Part shown: piece after piece, positions 5,148 to 5,153 of the stretch
Position numbering within the stretch: the first letter of the stretch is position 1
How the letters are laid out: each line of letters opens with the position of its first letter
Source of the DNA: a bacterium
Lineage (GTDB): Archaea; Thermoplasmatota; Thermoplasmata; Lutacidiplasmatales; UBA184
Length of the DNA stretch: 5,153 nt
Assembly: GCA_021832495.1 (NCBI GenBank)
Contig: JAKBKR010000181.1
Coordinates: forward strand, 1-5,153
Direction: 5' to 3'
Notes under the pieces: generated by a model
Database searches by the model: none
What the model was told of the DNA's origin: nothing
What the model saw: the letters and a program-made list of their open reading frames with translations, nothing else
Position numbers and translations under genes: made by a program

Positions 5148-5153
5148 CGGGAT

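Overview
The window is GC-rich, gene-dense and looks archaeal. Supporting signs are a single-domain KaiC/RadA-type ATPase, membrane-anchored secreted cupredoxin-fold proteins rich in N-glycosylation sequons, short AT islands resembling TATA boxes, and short gaps between genes. My best guess is a high-GC member of the Thermoplasmatota (for instance an acid-soil lineage such as Lutacidiplasmatales), where families of secreted copper proteins are common. This placement is inference from gene content, because no rRNA or other marker gene is present.

Layout: (1) 2-760, plus strand: the 3' part of a KaiC-like RecA-superfamily ATPase, cut by the left edge, with Arg in place of the Walker A lysine. 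(2) 779-1834, minus strand: a family 4 (GT-B) glycosyltransferase, convergent with the ATPase across an 18-base gap. (3) 1835-2024: a divergent intergenic region with two AT islands and an inverted repeat. (4) 2025-2645 and 2724-3380, plus strand: two paralogous membrane-anchored cupredoxin-fold proteins. The 78-base spacer between them holds a second copy of the inverted repeat, a perfect hairpin and a ribosome binding site. (5) 3409-4476, plus strand: a DoxX/DoxD-like four-helix membrane protein fused to an extracytoplasmic beta domain with a CxxC motif. (6) 4494-5147, minus strand: a third cupredoxin paralog, convergent with the DoxX-like gene and running up to the right edge.

The most interesting content is the right-hand 3 kb. 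Three divergent paralogs of one cupredoxin-fold family surround a DoxX-like fusion, and each paralog keeps a different set of cysteines. Proteins 1 and 2 carry a C-x3-C-x4-M-x5-M-x-G site that looks like a CuA/type-1 copper loop without its second histidine. Protein 3 has lost both of these cysteines. Proteins 1 and 3, but not 2, share a separate cysteine pair exactly 65 residues apart. The spacing and the shared inverted repeat suggest that at least genes 1, 2 and the DoxX-like gene are one transcriptional and functional unit. A plausible role is an outward-facing electron-transfer or sulfur/copper-handling module at the membrane. That role is inference; the sequence shows the domain types and residues but not the substrate.
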